The notes beneath the pieces are model-generated. The model ran no database searches. It saw only the letters and a program-made list of their open reading frames with translations, and had not been told where the DNA came from. Source: Galeopsis tetrahit (taxonomy: Eukaryota > Streptophyta > Magnoliopsida > Lamiales > Lamiaceae). Taken from it: a stretch of 64,000 bases of DNA. The stretch's first letter is position 1. Each line of letters begins with the position of its first letter. The stretch lies in contig OY776129.1 of NCBI GenBank assembly GCA_963675135.1, forward strand, positions 64,575,028 through 64,639,027, in the 5' to 3' direction. This document shows, piece after piece, positions 31,961-43,398 of the stretch. The position numbers were made by a program, and so were the translations under genes.

Positions 31961-33056
31961 CCTAGTTTTCGCTACAAGTATTATACAATTTCCAAGCCTT
32001 TCTCCACTTTGCCTTTAATTCATATTGTTCTATTGAGATAATAATAACTCAAAAGCTTTGAGATTTTAAATATATTTTTTTCTCATTTAAGTCCAAGCCC
32101 AAGTCAATGTGAAATTTTGAGCTAACTCAACTTTTATTTGAATATAAATATGAGATCTTGCCCTCGACACATTCACAAAATCAAAATTTCAATGACACGA
32201 TTATTTGAATATAAATGTGTTTTCTTCCTTATTCTATTGGGCTATGGTTTATATTTGCCACAAGTCTCAAATAAATTTTTGAGTTGTGACTTTCTTTTCC
32301 AGATCCAAATAAAGTATTGGAAAATTTCACTTTTGGTCCCATAAGAATTCAGCAGAAGTACTTTTGTTTTCGTAATTCGAAAGTGGTCCTTTATTTTATT
32401 TCATTTTGGAAAATTGGTCCAAATCATGAAATACTTAACCGGCAGAATCTGTTTTATTTTTAGGGTTAAAGATTTTGCAGCACAATAAATTGGACTGGTT
32501 TTGAGTTTGGTCTATGCGAATTACAAATCTTGATTTTGGTCCAATAAGTAAAAGCCCAAATTTTAAAAATTGTTGTTCTTCTAGTATTAGCAGGTCACCC
32601 GATCATTGATGAATGCATTTTTTTTTTCTTTATTTCTTTTTATTTTTAAAATAAAAGTGGGCATGAGCTTTTTAACAAATAAACCATTTAAATTTAGAAT
32701 ATGCATTAATAAATTCAAGAAATAAATTATATTAAATCACCCAAGTTTTCTTCCCCAAAAATCATATTGGTAGATTATTCTAGATTTCGATTTTGAGTGA
32801 TTTGAATTTTATTTTTATTTTAGGATTTTATTAATAGTTTACATTATTTTTTAAGATTATTTAATATAATCATAATTTTCAGTATTTTAATATATTTTTT
32901 TAAAATTTTCAATTTCAATTTGTTATCATTTCTATATTTTTTTTTCAATTTTCAAATTTTTTAAGAAAAAATCAGATCATAAATAAATACTAATATCTGG
33001 TATATATAATTTGGCTAAAATTGTGGATTTAGTAAGGATTTATTTAAAAATTAATT
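31961..33056. other. Spacer between duplicated peptide genes
   Basis: AT-rich. Bases 32330-32600 carry repeated TTTTGGTCC(C/A)ATAAG phrases, also seen near 42150-42300, of the kind found in degraded plant DNA transposons. The 68-codon frame at 32138-32344 has no support. Confidence 0.35.
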
Positions 33057-33275
33057 TCTTACGAGAAAAGACTAAAATTGGGCAATCAAATTTGTACAAT
33101 CTAGGATGAATTTGAAAAAGCAAAAACTTAAAACAATCAATGTTCGTACCACGACAAAGATGCCCAAGGGTCTGGTAGATAGCCAATTGGCGGCTGGAAT
33201 CCAAAAGTACGTGGCGGTGCATAAACTTCTCACTGAAGAAACCCTAGAGAAAGAAACCTTTGGAGCGACAACCTT
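33057..33275 (+). repeat. Diverged copy of the satellite unit
   Basis: Shares with the 465-bp satellite the order AGACTAAAATTG, AATTTGAAAAAGCAAAAACT, CGTACCACGACAAAGAT, ACGTGGC and GAAACCCTAG, but with many substitutions and no neighbouring units. It may be an ancestral monomer outside the array. Confidence 0.65.
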
Positions 33276-33827
33276 CTCACTGAAGAAAAAATTGCTCCAA
33301 AAAAATATTTAATCATTAAAGATGTCAATTATTATTACTCCGTATTATTTTATTTTTTTAAAAAAAAAGTCCTTAAAACTTTTCTCTCTAAAATAACCTT
33401 CAAACGAATCAACCTACACAAGCTGGAGGCGGTTATTTTGAAAAATTACATAAATGAAAACACCTGTTAATGGCGGTTATACAGTTTTATTTTGTAATTA
33501 TTCACTCATTTTCTTTCCTACCCGGAATTTTCTTCATCAATTTAAATTGAATTACTTTACTTTAATGCTAGTTTTATCAATGCTATTTTTTATTCCATTT
33601 AATAATAACAGATAGTATCCAATATTCACATTAATATTCTAATGAAATCTACATAAACAAAAATTAAAGGGTAATATTCTAAATATCGTGTCCCTCCACT
33701 TGCAACCACTCACAAACTAAAAAATTAAAACCTCACACCTCTTCATAATTAAAGTAATGACTAGTAAAAACATTGTACATGATTAATCCCAAAAGACGTG
33801 ACTATTAAAAAATAGGCTAACAGAATC

Positions 33828-33834
33828 TATATAA
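33828..33834 (+). promoter_or_regulatory. TATA box of peptide gene 2
   Basis: TATATAA, conserved with gene 1; 65 bp before the chosen ATG. GACGTG lies at 33795-33800. Confidence 0.6.
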
Positions 33835-33892
33835 GCACATGAAACTTATTCTATTCTTCACCATTCTTATTCATTTCAATATTATTAACACA

Positions 33893-34150
33893 ATGGCAAG
33901 GAATGGGTTGATCACTGCTGCTCTCGTCGTGGCTCTTGTGGTGGCAATAGTAGTGGTGCCTGCAACAGAAGCGGCTGAGAGAAACGGAAATGCACATTGT
34001 ATGACGGAATGTTACTTCGATTGCACACAAATTAAGATTTTCAGCCATGAAGAATGCAAAAACGAATGCATAATTGGCTGCGCCAGACATGCTATTAGAA
34101 AGACAATGTTGGAGGAGGATGCTAATAAATTCTTTCCCTTGTGGATTTAG
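33893..34150 (+). CDS. Secreted six-cysteine peptide precursor, thionin-like pattern (copy 2)
   Basis: 85 residues, differing from copy 1 at two positions (His for Gln at 52, Gly for Ala at 64); signal peptide and all six cysteines are the same. An upstream in-frame ATG at 33839 would add 18 residues, but it falls about five bases after the TATA box, and in copy 1 the equivalent reading hits a stop, so the ATG at 33893 is the start. Promoter elements are shared with copy 1. The leader is 18-19 bp shorter than in copy 1. Near-identity of the protein despite promoter indels suggests either recent duplication or constraint on the peptide. Confidence 0.75.
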   Translation: MARNGLITAALVVALVVAIVVVPATEAAERNGNAHCMTECYFDCTQIKIFSHEECKNECIIGCARHAIRKTMLEEDANKFFPLWI

Positions 34151-34332
34151 ATTTTAATAATGTTGTAATATTACTTTCCTATTATTCTGAAATTTTATTT
34201 TGGATATAAGTATTAATTATACAATTTCCCGTCAGAATTAAATAATAATAGTTAGAAAACTTGTTGCTCCCTAGGAATATTCTGTAAACAATTGATGCGA
34301 GTGGTCGGTCCGCCCCTGCCTGACACCCCATT

Positions 34333-34518
34333 TAGGGGTGGGAATGGGCCAGGCTACCCGACAGGAGCTTACGGCTCGGCCTATTAGAGCTCGGCTCGAT
34401 TTGACTCGTTTAATAAATAAGTCGGACTCAAGCTTTTTTAGAAGCCTATTTAACTAAATAGGCCGGCCTCAAGCTTTTTCGTAAGCCTTTTAAGCCCAAC
34501 AGGCCGGCCTATTTAGCT

Positions 34519-34567
<49 letters not shown>

Positions 34568-34883
34568 TATGTGATTTTCAAATACATAAACAAGTAAGAA
34601 AGTTTAGCAATATTAGTTATATTTTTCTGTGTATAGTTGAAAAAATAGTTGAATATTTTTTTTGAAACATTTGATAAATTTATTATTACTTTTATTTCGT
34701 TACTTTAAATAATATTGTTGTAGATTTTTTTTTTTTTTTAAATGCACTAATCAGACTAAAATGTCTTTAAAAGACTTTCGGGTCAGGCCTATATATGACA
34801 GGCCATAAGTTAGACTTAGGCCTAAAATATATGTAATACTTTTTTTCTTAAAGCCTACCTAAGCCTGGCCCATTCCCACCCCT
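34333..34883. mobile_element. hAT-type MITE, about 550 bp
   Basis: Perfect 21-bp terminal inverted repeats at 34334-34354 and 34863-34883 (beginning AGGGGTGGGAATGGGC). Flanks ACCCCATT and ACCACATT form an imperfect 8-bp duplication (seven of eight match) if the left T at 34333 is included. The interior has a TA microsatellite (34527-34562) and no ORF. Confidence 0.8.
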
Positions 34884-35394
34884 ACCACATTATTAAAATT
34901 TATTTTCCGATTAAAAAAAAATATTTCTTTGGGTGCACATTGGACATTTCTTAAAAAAAAAAAAAAATCAAATTTACATATTAATATTTTTTTACTGTAA
35001 AATATTAAATACGCACCTATTATATCTCTATATCATCCGTAAATATATTAGGTCAATTATAATTGATGCCTTTTCCGTTATCTTTTAATTGATGTAAAAT
35101 TGCCTCTTGAATAAGGGTGAAAATAAACAAAAAATTGTGGGTCATAAGTTACTTGATTATTTATTAATTCAATTAATTTTTTTTTTTATAATTAATTGAT
35201 TAATTTTGATCGTTAATTATTAGTATCTTGAAAATTCCTTCAATGAAAATATTCCTTGATAGCTCACTTTTTGTGAAGAATACGCACGTGTTGTGCAATT
35301 TAATGTGATTAACTTTCTTTTTAAAGAACTATAAATGTGATTAAGGAAATTGCTAACTCATGGATGCTCATTATATAATTGTAAAAGAACAATT
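34884..35394. other. AT-rich intergenic region
   Basis: Homopolymer A and T runs. No gene or repeat family recognised. Confidence 0.3.
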
Positions 35395-35761
35395 CTTCTG
35401 CATTCAACCAGAACCTGTTGATAATCATTAGTACAATATTTTAGTCTCAAGTATACATTCATATCTGAAAAAATGATGAGAGTGTAGAAAAGAACAACCG
35501 ATATAATTAAAAGTGGCGAGAGCGTAGAAAAACAAAATTCACGTGCATTGAACTATACCCGTTGGTAACCAATCTGATCTTTTAATCTCAATCATACATT
35601 CAATTAAATCCTGGTCAGATCGAGTGTAGAAAAGCACAACCATAGCCGTTGATATCTTTTATGATCTCAACCATAGACTCAAATAAAAAAAAGTGGCGAT
35701 TGTGTAGAAAAAAAAATCCATGTGAAACGAACTATAGCCGTTGATAACCAATCTAATCTTT
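35395..35761. repeat. Degenerate tandem repeat of about 110 bp, left block
   Basis: About four diverged copies of a unit with GAGCGTAGAAAA, a short CACGTGCATT-like segment, TAGCCGTTGATAACCAATC and TTTAATCTCAACCATACATT. The array continues beyond the CACTA insertion at 42026, which split one unit. Confidence 0.65.
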
Positions 35762-35779
35762 CACTACAAAAAACGCCTG

Positions 35780-36245
35780 GTTTACCGACGGACCTACCGA
35801 CGGAATTGTGGTCGGTAGGCGTGGTTTCCGACGGAACTACCGACGGAATAATTCAGTCGGCTCTAGCCTCGTCGGCCCGGTTTACCGACGGAATTTTTTT
35901 TTCCGTCGGTAGCCCCGACGGATTCCCGACGGAATAAATCAGTCGAGTCTGCCGACGGATCTCATTCCGTCGGTAGGCCGAATGACCCGTTTTGAAACCG
36001 GGTCTACCGACGGACGGACCGACGGAAATTAATTTTAGCATTTTTTTTTAGAAAAATATACCCGTCGGCTTCTGTCGGGAATTCCGTCGGTACGTTCCGA
36101 CGGAACTGCCGACGGAACTGCCGACGGATCTCGATTTTATATTTTTTAAATTCGGAATTATATTCAGTCGGTGTCCGTCGGGGGTTCCGTCGGTAGTGCC
36201 GACGGAATTATCCGTCGGTAGTGCCGACGGAATTATCCGTCGGCA
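35780..36245. repeat. CACTA subterminal repeats, left
   Basis: More than a dozen copies of CCGACGGA / TCCGTCGG in both orientations, the TNPA-type binding motif array of this element. Confidence 0.85.
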
Positions 36246-36254
36246 AGTCAACCC

Positions 36255-36395
36255 AAAAAAAAAAAAATGTCGTGGATCGGACCCGACCCGAGATCTTTTA
36301 TTAAGGCCACCATTTATTCTGGCCTTGCTAGGAATCGAACCCGGGTGTGTGGGCGCCTAGTGAGGGGCGCCTACCACTCGGACAGATGTGTTACT
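36255..36395 (-). mobile_element. tRNA-derived SINE-like insertion in CACTA
   Basis: On minus, a box-A-like TGTCCGAGTGG (plus 36374-36384) is followed 32 bp later by a perfect box B GGTTCGATTCC (plus 36331-36341), the Pol III internal promoter layout, and the segment ends in a T run at about 36256-36266. The intervening arms do not fold as a full tRNA cloverleaf by eye. No target duplication was found. Confidence 0.5.
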
Positions 36396-36862
36396 TGTTC
36401 GTAATTGTAATATTAATTGTATATGTACTCATTTTCGACCCATTTTTTTTTTTAAATTCACAAAATTAATTTCTTTCATATATATCAAATAATTAAATTT
36501 GAAATCTATAATTTATATTTTTATAATTTATATATTTTAAAATACTAAAATATTCATATTTTAACTAAAATACTAATATTTTTTTAGTAAAAAATTCATT
36601 TTTTTGCTAATTATTTTTAAAAAAAATTCATAAAATTAATTTCATTCACATAAATTAAATAATTAAATTTGTAATATAATTTATATATTTTTAAATACTA
36701 AAATATTCATTTTTTTTACTAAAATATTCATTTTTTTGCGAATTATATTTTAAAAAAATTCAAAAAAATAATTTCTTTTCACAATTTTTAGTTGTAACTT
36801 AATGATAAATAAATATTTTTAAATTGTACATCTAATAAAATAATTAGCTTACATTATATAAT
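36396..36862. other. AT-rich interior of CACTA
   Basis: Very AT-rich with locally repeated ATTCATTTTTTT phrases. No coding signal. Confidence 0.35.
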
Positions 36863-38509
36863 TTATTCTTCATCTTCTTCCTCTTCATCTTCTTCATCTA
36901 CATTTTCATTATTTGTCTCATCTTCCTCCTCTTCATCATCCTCCTCCTCCTCCTCCTCCTCCTCTTCCTCTTCATTTTCATCATCTTCCTCATTTCCATT
37001 ATCGTTTTCAATTTCGATCAATTGTGAATTTCCAGCCGTCAAGTCTACGTGGATATTCAAATCTCCCGTAAAGACTTCAGTTCTAGTCTCTATTTGTTCC
37101 GTTTGAAACGGAGAATCATCTTCATCACTCTTGTCCTTTGTAGGGACTTCTACCATTGATCTTGCCTTTACTTTGCAAACAGCGTGCCATTCAATTTTAC
37201 TACGTGATGATCGTACTGGATACTTGCAGTAGTATACTTGAGATACTTGATGGGCAAATACAAATGGATCATTCCCGATATAGCTCCTTTTCGGATTAAC
37301 ATCGACGAGTTTGTACTCCGGATGAATCCTTGTTCCTAAAGGGCCTGAATCAAACCAATGACACTTGAACAACACTACAGTCTTTGCTGGATATCCCGGA
37401 TATTCTACTTCAACGACTTCGTGCAACACCCCATAGTAGTCACTTGCATCTGCATTGTAGTTTGCACTGCTAATGCAAACACCACTGTTGGTAGTCGCTT
37501 TTCTTGATGCATACTCGGATGTATGAAATCTGTAGCCCTTCACAAGGAATGATTGATACAATCTCATTAAACGAGGAATGATTGGAAGATAATACATCTT
37601 CTTGTGTGCCACTTTCTTCTTCGACGGCTTCGATTGACCAGCGGGCCCCTTCCGACGTGGCTCTTTGTAACGAGGATGACCACACATCCTACACATTTTC
37701 AGATTGCTATCTTCATCACCCCAATATAACATGCAACCGTTTATACAACAATCAATCTTCTCGACCGGCAATCCCATATTTTTCAGCATTTGCTTGCTTT
37801 GATGATACGTTGTAGGCACCTTATTCTCAGGAGGGCAGATCTCACTGCATAATTGTGTCATTTGCTCATATGCCCTGTTAGAAAGCTTGTTCTCGGTCTT
37901 GATAGCCATAAGTCTGGCATTAAATGACAGTTGAGAGTGTGAATCACAACCCGGATACAAATCTTGATCGAGAAATTTGAGCATTTCATAAAACCGAAAT
38001 GCTTCATCCGTCGGCTCCTCTTCTACATTTGAAAAACCGGCTTCCATTATCATTGTTTGATACATATTGGGTTCTCCCTCCCCAAGTTGTTCTTCCCCAC
38101 CAAACTGTTGTTCCCCACCAAACTGTTGTTCCCCACCAAACTGTTGTTCATTACTCGTGCCGGCTTGATTACCATATATTTGTCTTTCATAGATACCAGC
38201 AGTGTAATAGTATAAAACTTGATCAAAGTTATAAGGCCAACGTACTTCGCCGTGAAATGTCCAATTATAATAATTAACAGTGAAACCATTCTTCAGAACA
38301 TGTACCAAAACCTCATCAATCGACTTAAATATTTTATTCTGACATTTTTTGGCATTACACGGACACTTGATACAATCCCCATGCATGTAATGTGGGTGGA
38401 GCTTTGCAAATTCAACAAATGACACAAGTTCATTGTAAAATTCACTATTCACATTTCCTAAAATGAACCTAGGAGTTTCATACATCCATCGACGATCCGG
38501 CAAATCCAT
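36863..38509 (-). pseudogene. CACTA transposase (TNPD-type) with catalytic core deleted in frame
   Basis: An open 548-codon frame. Residues 1-95 are the transposase-associated domain (RRWMYETPRF, HGDCIKCPCNAKKC). Three GGEQQF repeats lie around residue 125, then the start of the TNP2 region with Cys pairs (CCINGCMLYWG, MCRMCGHPRYKE) up to KKMYYLPIIPRLMRLYQS. The frame then jumps to the DUF4216-type C-terminal domain (KCHWFDSGPLGTRIHPEYKLV). The catalytic stretch that normally lies between, several hundred residues, is missing without loss of frame. The protein ends in about 70 mostly acidic residues encoded by CTC/CTT repeats. It could not cut DNA, but it may still bind partners. Transcription would run from a start near 38509. 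Confidence 0.85.
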
Positions 38510-38825
38510 CTGTTAAACATTTAACATAAAATTCTTACAAACATCTAAAAAATATTTTAAACAACTAATTAAACTACAAACAATATAATGAAAATACACA
38601 ACTAAACTACAAACAATATAATTAAAATACACAACTAAACTACAAATATATAAAATGCACAACTAATTAAACTATAACCATATAAAATGCACAACTAAAC
38701 TACAAAATTTAACCAAGTAAAAAAGAAAAACGTACCGAAATTTGCTTGCTCTCATACAATTTCCACAATTTTTTTCGACTGAGTGAGAAAGAAAGGGGAA
38801 AAAAACTTCTGTAAATATTACGCGC

Positions 38826-39003
38826 TACCGACGGATTTTGAAATTCCGTCGGTACGTACATTTTGAATCTACCGACGGATTCTGCAATTCCGTCGGTAGC
38901 GTGCCGCCCAAAATTACGTCGGTAGAGTAGTTGGCCGACGGAATTTCCGTCGGCAGACCTTATTTCCGACGGAATTTTTATTTTCGTCGGTAATATCGGC
39001 GGA
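38826..39003. repeat. Internal block of CACTA subterminal-type repeats
   Basis: About eight CCGACGG/CCGTCGG motifs in both orientations, located between the two element genes, roughly 320 bp upstream of the TNPD-type start codon and far from either terminus. Confidence 0.75.
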
Positions 39004-39248
39004 ATAAAATAAAAATCGAAAAAAAAAATTAAAAATACTTTACTTTATACCAAAATCTAACGAAAAATTATGTATTATGTATAAATTAAAAACAATAACA
39101 TAAATAAACAATCCATTGACAAACAAGCATCAACCGAAATAAATATGTCCAACAGAATAATAAATAGTTCGACAGAAAATTAAATAGTTCGACAGAAAAT
39201 TAAATAGTTTGACAGAAAAATAAATAGTTCGATAGAAAAATAAATAGT

Positions 39249-40866
39249 TCAAACATCTGGATTATACGGTGCAAAAAAGTCATCACCACCAATGAAATCC
39301 AAGCCGTCTGCAGCGGCTGCATCTTGATTTTGATCTGGAGCATTGAAATGGGGAACTGAACCAACCGGAGCATCGAAAGGCGGAGGGGGAAATTGACCAA
39401 CCGGAGCATCGAAAGGCGGAGGGGGAACGCTCATCGCCTGTGCAAAGCATGTATCTATTTGATCAGCAGACATCCCCAACGATCGACCCATAGTGTCAGT
39501 TAGCTGTCGGAAGTAGTGGTTCATCATGTGTACTACGTTCGGGTCCGGAACAGCAGTGGAGGATACAGAGGCCTGCGATGCACGCTGGGACGAACTGGAC
39601 GACGCAGCTCTCACTGAGCGGCTCATCCGGCCAAGGCCAAGGACCCGTCCTCGATCAGCCGGGGCCTCCTCCAGGTAAATCCGGTTAAGATCAGGCGGAG
39701 GAACGGCGCTGGGCCCGCCTTCAGCAGAAGCCTGTGTCGTCTCCTCTTGAATCCTCCGGTTCACATTCAACTACATAATTTACAAAAATATTAAATTAAT
39801 ACATAGTTCAATACATTTAATTAATTAAATATTAAAAAACACATCACAATTTAATTAAACTTACGTGAAGCTCAGTAGTGCGTCCATATGTGGACGTCTG
39901 CGCATCTCGATCAAACGGATGAAGAACGTTCAACCGATCCACGTGTGTACCAAATGAGCAAGATCCCATTTTGTACCAAATGAGCATATGAGCATATAAA
40001 AATGAGCATATAAAAATTATTTTATATAATATTATAATATAAATAATTGAAATAAATTTAGTGAACACTTACTAGAGCAATTGACATCCCACCTCCCCCA
40101 TCACTTCTACGGTTGGCTCGAGCAGTTGCACACTTCCGCACGTACTCCGGGCTACTCCAATACGTGGTCAACGTGTTCCACACGTTGACTCCATTTTCGT
40201 CCACCCCCAACGTCGTCTGCTCCACGCCACGACTACGCCAAGCAGTCCTCCAGGTGTACATTATCTCATTATACCTAGACTGACATGAAGATTGCCAGTG
40301 CCTATGGATATCGTTTTCCGAAAAAAACTCCCTATTCCAATAAGCATGTTTCTGCACATATTCGATCAGCATATTTATCAAATAATATATATAATAAATT
40401 GTTTATTAATATTTAATTGAATGCACTCAAATACCTGGAATTCCTCCCAGTATTCATCCTTTTTCGTCTGCGGCACCTTCAGCCAAGAGTAGGCATTCGC
40501 AGCAATCTTGCACTTAGTAATCACCTCAGTGCAAATCTTCGATATCTCATTACCAGGAAGTAAGCTGTGACATTATATATTAAGAAACAAACACATTATA
40601 AATTAAAAAACGTACAAAAATTGATGCTATTAAATATTGTTAAACCTTAAAATTATTTAATTAATTACTTACTGTACATCTTCAATCCATATTCTCAGTC
40701 TGGTTTCTCGGGCCCGCGTGGGATGTCGACGAGCTGCCGACGACTCAGATGACGGCGGCGAATGCTGTGGAACGGATGACGACGACGACATCATAGGAGG
40801 CTCAACAGGCCTAAGTGAGCCTCTCCTACGTCGAGATCCTGAGGCCCCACTAGCATCTTGACTCAT
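39249..40866 (-). pseudogene. CACTA TNPA-like second gene (Transposase_24-type), five exons, one acceptor missing
   Basis: Proposed exons: 40866-40673, 40564-40435, 40351-40073, about 39966-39865, and 39770-39249. The first three splices join in frame with GTAAGT or GTATTT donors and CAG acceptors. Encoded parts: a Ser/Arg-rich N terminus, a WRTAWRSRG-type region and SPEYVRKCATARANR (exon 3, typical of the plant En/Spm Transposase_24 family), then CSFGTHVDRL (exon 4) and a C-terminal exon with Pro-rich PPPPFDAPVG repeats. No AG is present before exon 4; instead a TGCTCATTTGGTACA segment is duplicated there. The family binds subterminal repeats and aids transposition. This copy probably cannot splice normally. 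Confidence 0.7.
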
Positions 40867-41495
40867 CTATTTTAATAAATAAAATTTAAAAGTACAATAA
40901 ATTAATCAATAATTACTATAGTAATGAAATCAATAATTTCCTAATTTAATTAATAACATTTTAGTAATTTAAGTCAATAATTTCCTAATTTAATCAATAA
41001 CAAAATCACGTTATTAATGAAATCAATAATTTACAAAACTAATTAATAATGACTTAATTTAAACAATAACAATAATCTAGTTTAATTATCAAAACGAACT
41101 AACAATAAAACTACACTATATATTTGAACTAACATACATTAATTAATTACAATTAATCAATAAAAAACATATAATCCACGTACTAACATATATTTGAATT
41201 AATTATACATATATATTCATCAACTACGTACATGAAATTTTATACGGAGTAATAATTAACATGCAATTTATAATATATAATTCAATAACAGTTTTATAAT
41301 AATTAACATGCAATTTATAATAATAACAGTTTTATAATAATTAACATGCAATTTATAATATATAATTCAATAACAGTTTTATAATAATTAACATGCAATT
41401 TATAATAATAACAGTTTTATAATAATTAACATGCAATAACTAATACAATAAATTAATTAAAATTAATTAAGAATTTATAAAACGTACCGTTTAAA
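40867..41495. other. AT-rich leader region of CACTA second gene
   Basis: Upstream of the TNPA-like start. It contains at 41250-41440 a local tandem repeat of AACAGTTTTATAATAATTAA followed by CATGCAATTTATAATA, about four copies with alternating lengths. Confidence 0.5.
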
Positions 41496-41648
41496 TTGAA
41501 GAAAATTGGAGTAGATAATCTTTATGGCGCCCTTTGTCGATCAATCCACGCACCACGCACAAGAAAATCCAATCCAAGAACCGAGGAGAGAACAGGGAGA
41601 CGAAGAGGAAGAGGTAGACGAAGGCCAAATATTTTTTTCCTCAAAGAG

Positions 41649-41667
41649 GAACTGCCTTCGGCAGTTC
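41649..41667. other. Perfect short hairpin in CACTA right end
   Basis: GAACTGCCTTCGGCAGTTC, an 8-bp perfect stem with a TTC loop, just inside the right subterminal repeats. Confidence 0.45.
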
Positions 41668-41689
41668 TTATAAAAAAAAAAAATTTAAG

Positions 41690-42012
41690 GCTACCGACGG
41701 ATATTTCCGTCGGTAGCACGCGAATATTAATGACACGCGTCTTTTCCGTGGTATCCGAGGGGGTGAGTCAAAAGCGGGTCGGCTACCGACGGATATTTTC
41801 CGTCGGCAGTCGAAATTTGAACGACCGACGGAAATAATCCGTCGGGAAGCAAGGCTAAACGACACCGTTTGGCCGCGGAACTGAATTCCGTCGGGAAGTC
41901 CGTCGGACGGTCCCGATGGATCTTGGATTCCGTCGGGAGTCAGTCGATTCGAAAATTCCGTCGGCGATCCGTCGGGGCGGCCGACGGAATGGATTCCGTC
42001 GGCAAACTCCGC
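41690..42012. repeat. CACTA subterminal repeats, right
   Basis: Dense CCGACGG / CCGTCGG motifs in both orientations, mirroring the left end. Confidence 0.85.
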
Positions 42013-42025
42013 GTTTTTTGTAGTG

Positions 42026-42990
42026 TTTTAATCTCAACCATACATTCAAACCAGAAAAGTGGTGAGAGCGTAGAAAAATAAAATCCACGTGCATTGAACT
42101 ATAGCCGTTGATAACCAATCCGATATTTTAATCTCAATTATAAATTCATGAATGGATTAAATATTTTTTAGTCCAATAAGTTGCCATATTTTTTAAATTG
42201 GTCTAAACCTTTTTAACATTTTCATTTTGATCCTATAAGTTTGTCCATATTTTAAAAACGGTCCATTTACCGTTAATAGCAGGTTACCTAACCAGTCCAT
42301 GCTGATGTGGCTTATTTTTTTATTTCCTTTTTTTTTTATTGTGATATATTTTCTATTCTTTTACCAAGCCTTATTTATATTTATAAATTCATAATAAGAA
42401 AAATTATAATTTACACATTAAATAAAATAAAAAAACCTTATAAGATTTAAGATTTATTTATATTTATTAATTCATCAAATTTTTACACCAAAATTTGAAA
42501 ATTTAAATTAAAAAAATTCTAGTATAGTTTTAAAATAATTTATTAGCAAAAAATAGAATAAATTTAAAATATTTTTAATTGAAATATAAATTTCAAATAA
42601 ATCTAATATATTTATTAAAATTAGGTATGATAAAATCTTGAAATTTTAATATATTTTAATATTAAAATCTTAAATAATTGAAAATTTAAAGGAACAAAAT
42701 CCAAAAATAGGTCAAGTTATTGAAATAAAATAAAATAAAATTTAATGACTAAATTAAAATTCGAAAAGTGGCTAGAGTGTAGAAAAGCACAATCCATGTG
42801 CATTCAACCATAGCCGTTGATAACCAATTTCAATCATTTAATCTTAACCGTACATTAAATCTGAAAATTAATGTGTCGATGAGTGTAGAAAAGCACAATC
42901 CGTGTGCCTTCAACTGTAATCGTTGATAACCAATCTTATATTTTAATCTCAACCGTACATTAATCTGAAAAACTCAATCTCCATATTCCA
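42026..42990. repeat. Degenerate 110-bp tandem repeat, right block, with AT-rich interruption
   Basis: Repeat units resume at 42029 (TTTAATCTCAACCATACATT) and recur near 42760-42990. The stretch 42140-42720 is AT-rich and carries TTAGTCCAATAAG and AACGGTCCATTTACCG phrases like those near 32330-32600, probably a decayed DNA transposon. Confidence 0.5.
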
Positions 42991-43398
42991 AATCTCTATA
43001 ATTAAATAGAGAAAGGTATTCTCTTTTCAAATCATTCCTCTAATTTTTCTCTTCTTTGCCTTGTGCGTTTTTTGGTGACTCGAAATTGGTTGGTCTCGAC
43101 CTCGATCAATTCTTTAGCAGTTTGATTCATTTCTATGTTTTTCTTGGTTCTATTAAGAAGTGATATATGCATTTTATGCATATATGTTGTTATGTCTGAT
43201 TGTCATTTGATGGGTTTATTTCTGAATGCTCACGGCCATTAGCTACAAGATTAATTCATGATTTAGTTTGGATGTTTTGTTAATTAGTGGGTCACTCTTG
43301 TATTTAATTTATAATTGCCTGCAAACTCGATGAGTAAGTAGATCAGAAATGTACATTGATCAAATATTGAGCTGATTTGGTTTTGATTTTCTTTGCAG

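Larger units (their letters stand above)
33405..34180 (+). repeat. Tandem segmental duplication, copy 2
   Basis: Second copy of 31135-31960, from the GGAGGCGGTTATT segment through the peptide ORF and the start of its 3' flank. Confidence 0.8.
35762..42025 (-). mobile_element. CACTA (En/Spm-like) transposon, 6264 bp
   Basis: Ends are CACTACAAAAAACGC and its inverse GCGTTTTTTGTAGTG, a 15-bp perfect TIR, flanked by a TTT/TTT 3-bp duplication (35759-35761, 42026-42028). Subterminal repeats of the ACCGACGGAATTCCGTCGGT type crowd both ends. Two genes lie on minus, in the TNPA-like then TNPD-like order as read from the right end. The transposase gene has lost its catalytic core, so the element is non-autonomous. 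It inserted into the 110-bp repeat field. Confidence 0.93.

Noticed and set aside
33839..33892. N-terminal extension of peptide gene 2 from an upstream ATG
   Set aside because: The ATG lies about five bases after the TATA box, before any likely transcription start, and the matching frame in copy 1 meets a stop.
36331..36384. A functional tRNA gene
   Set aside because: Box A and box B are present, but the stems of a cloverleaf are not evident by eye and the segment has a SINE-like tail.
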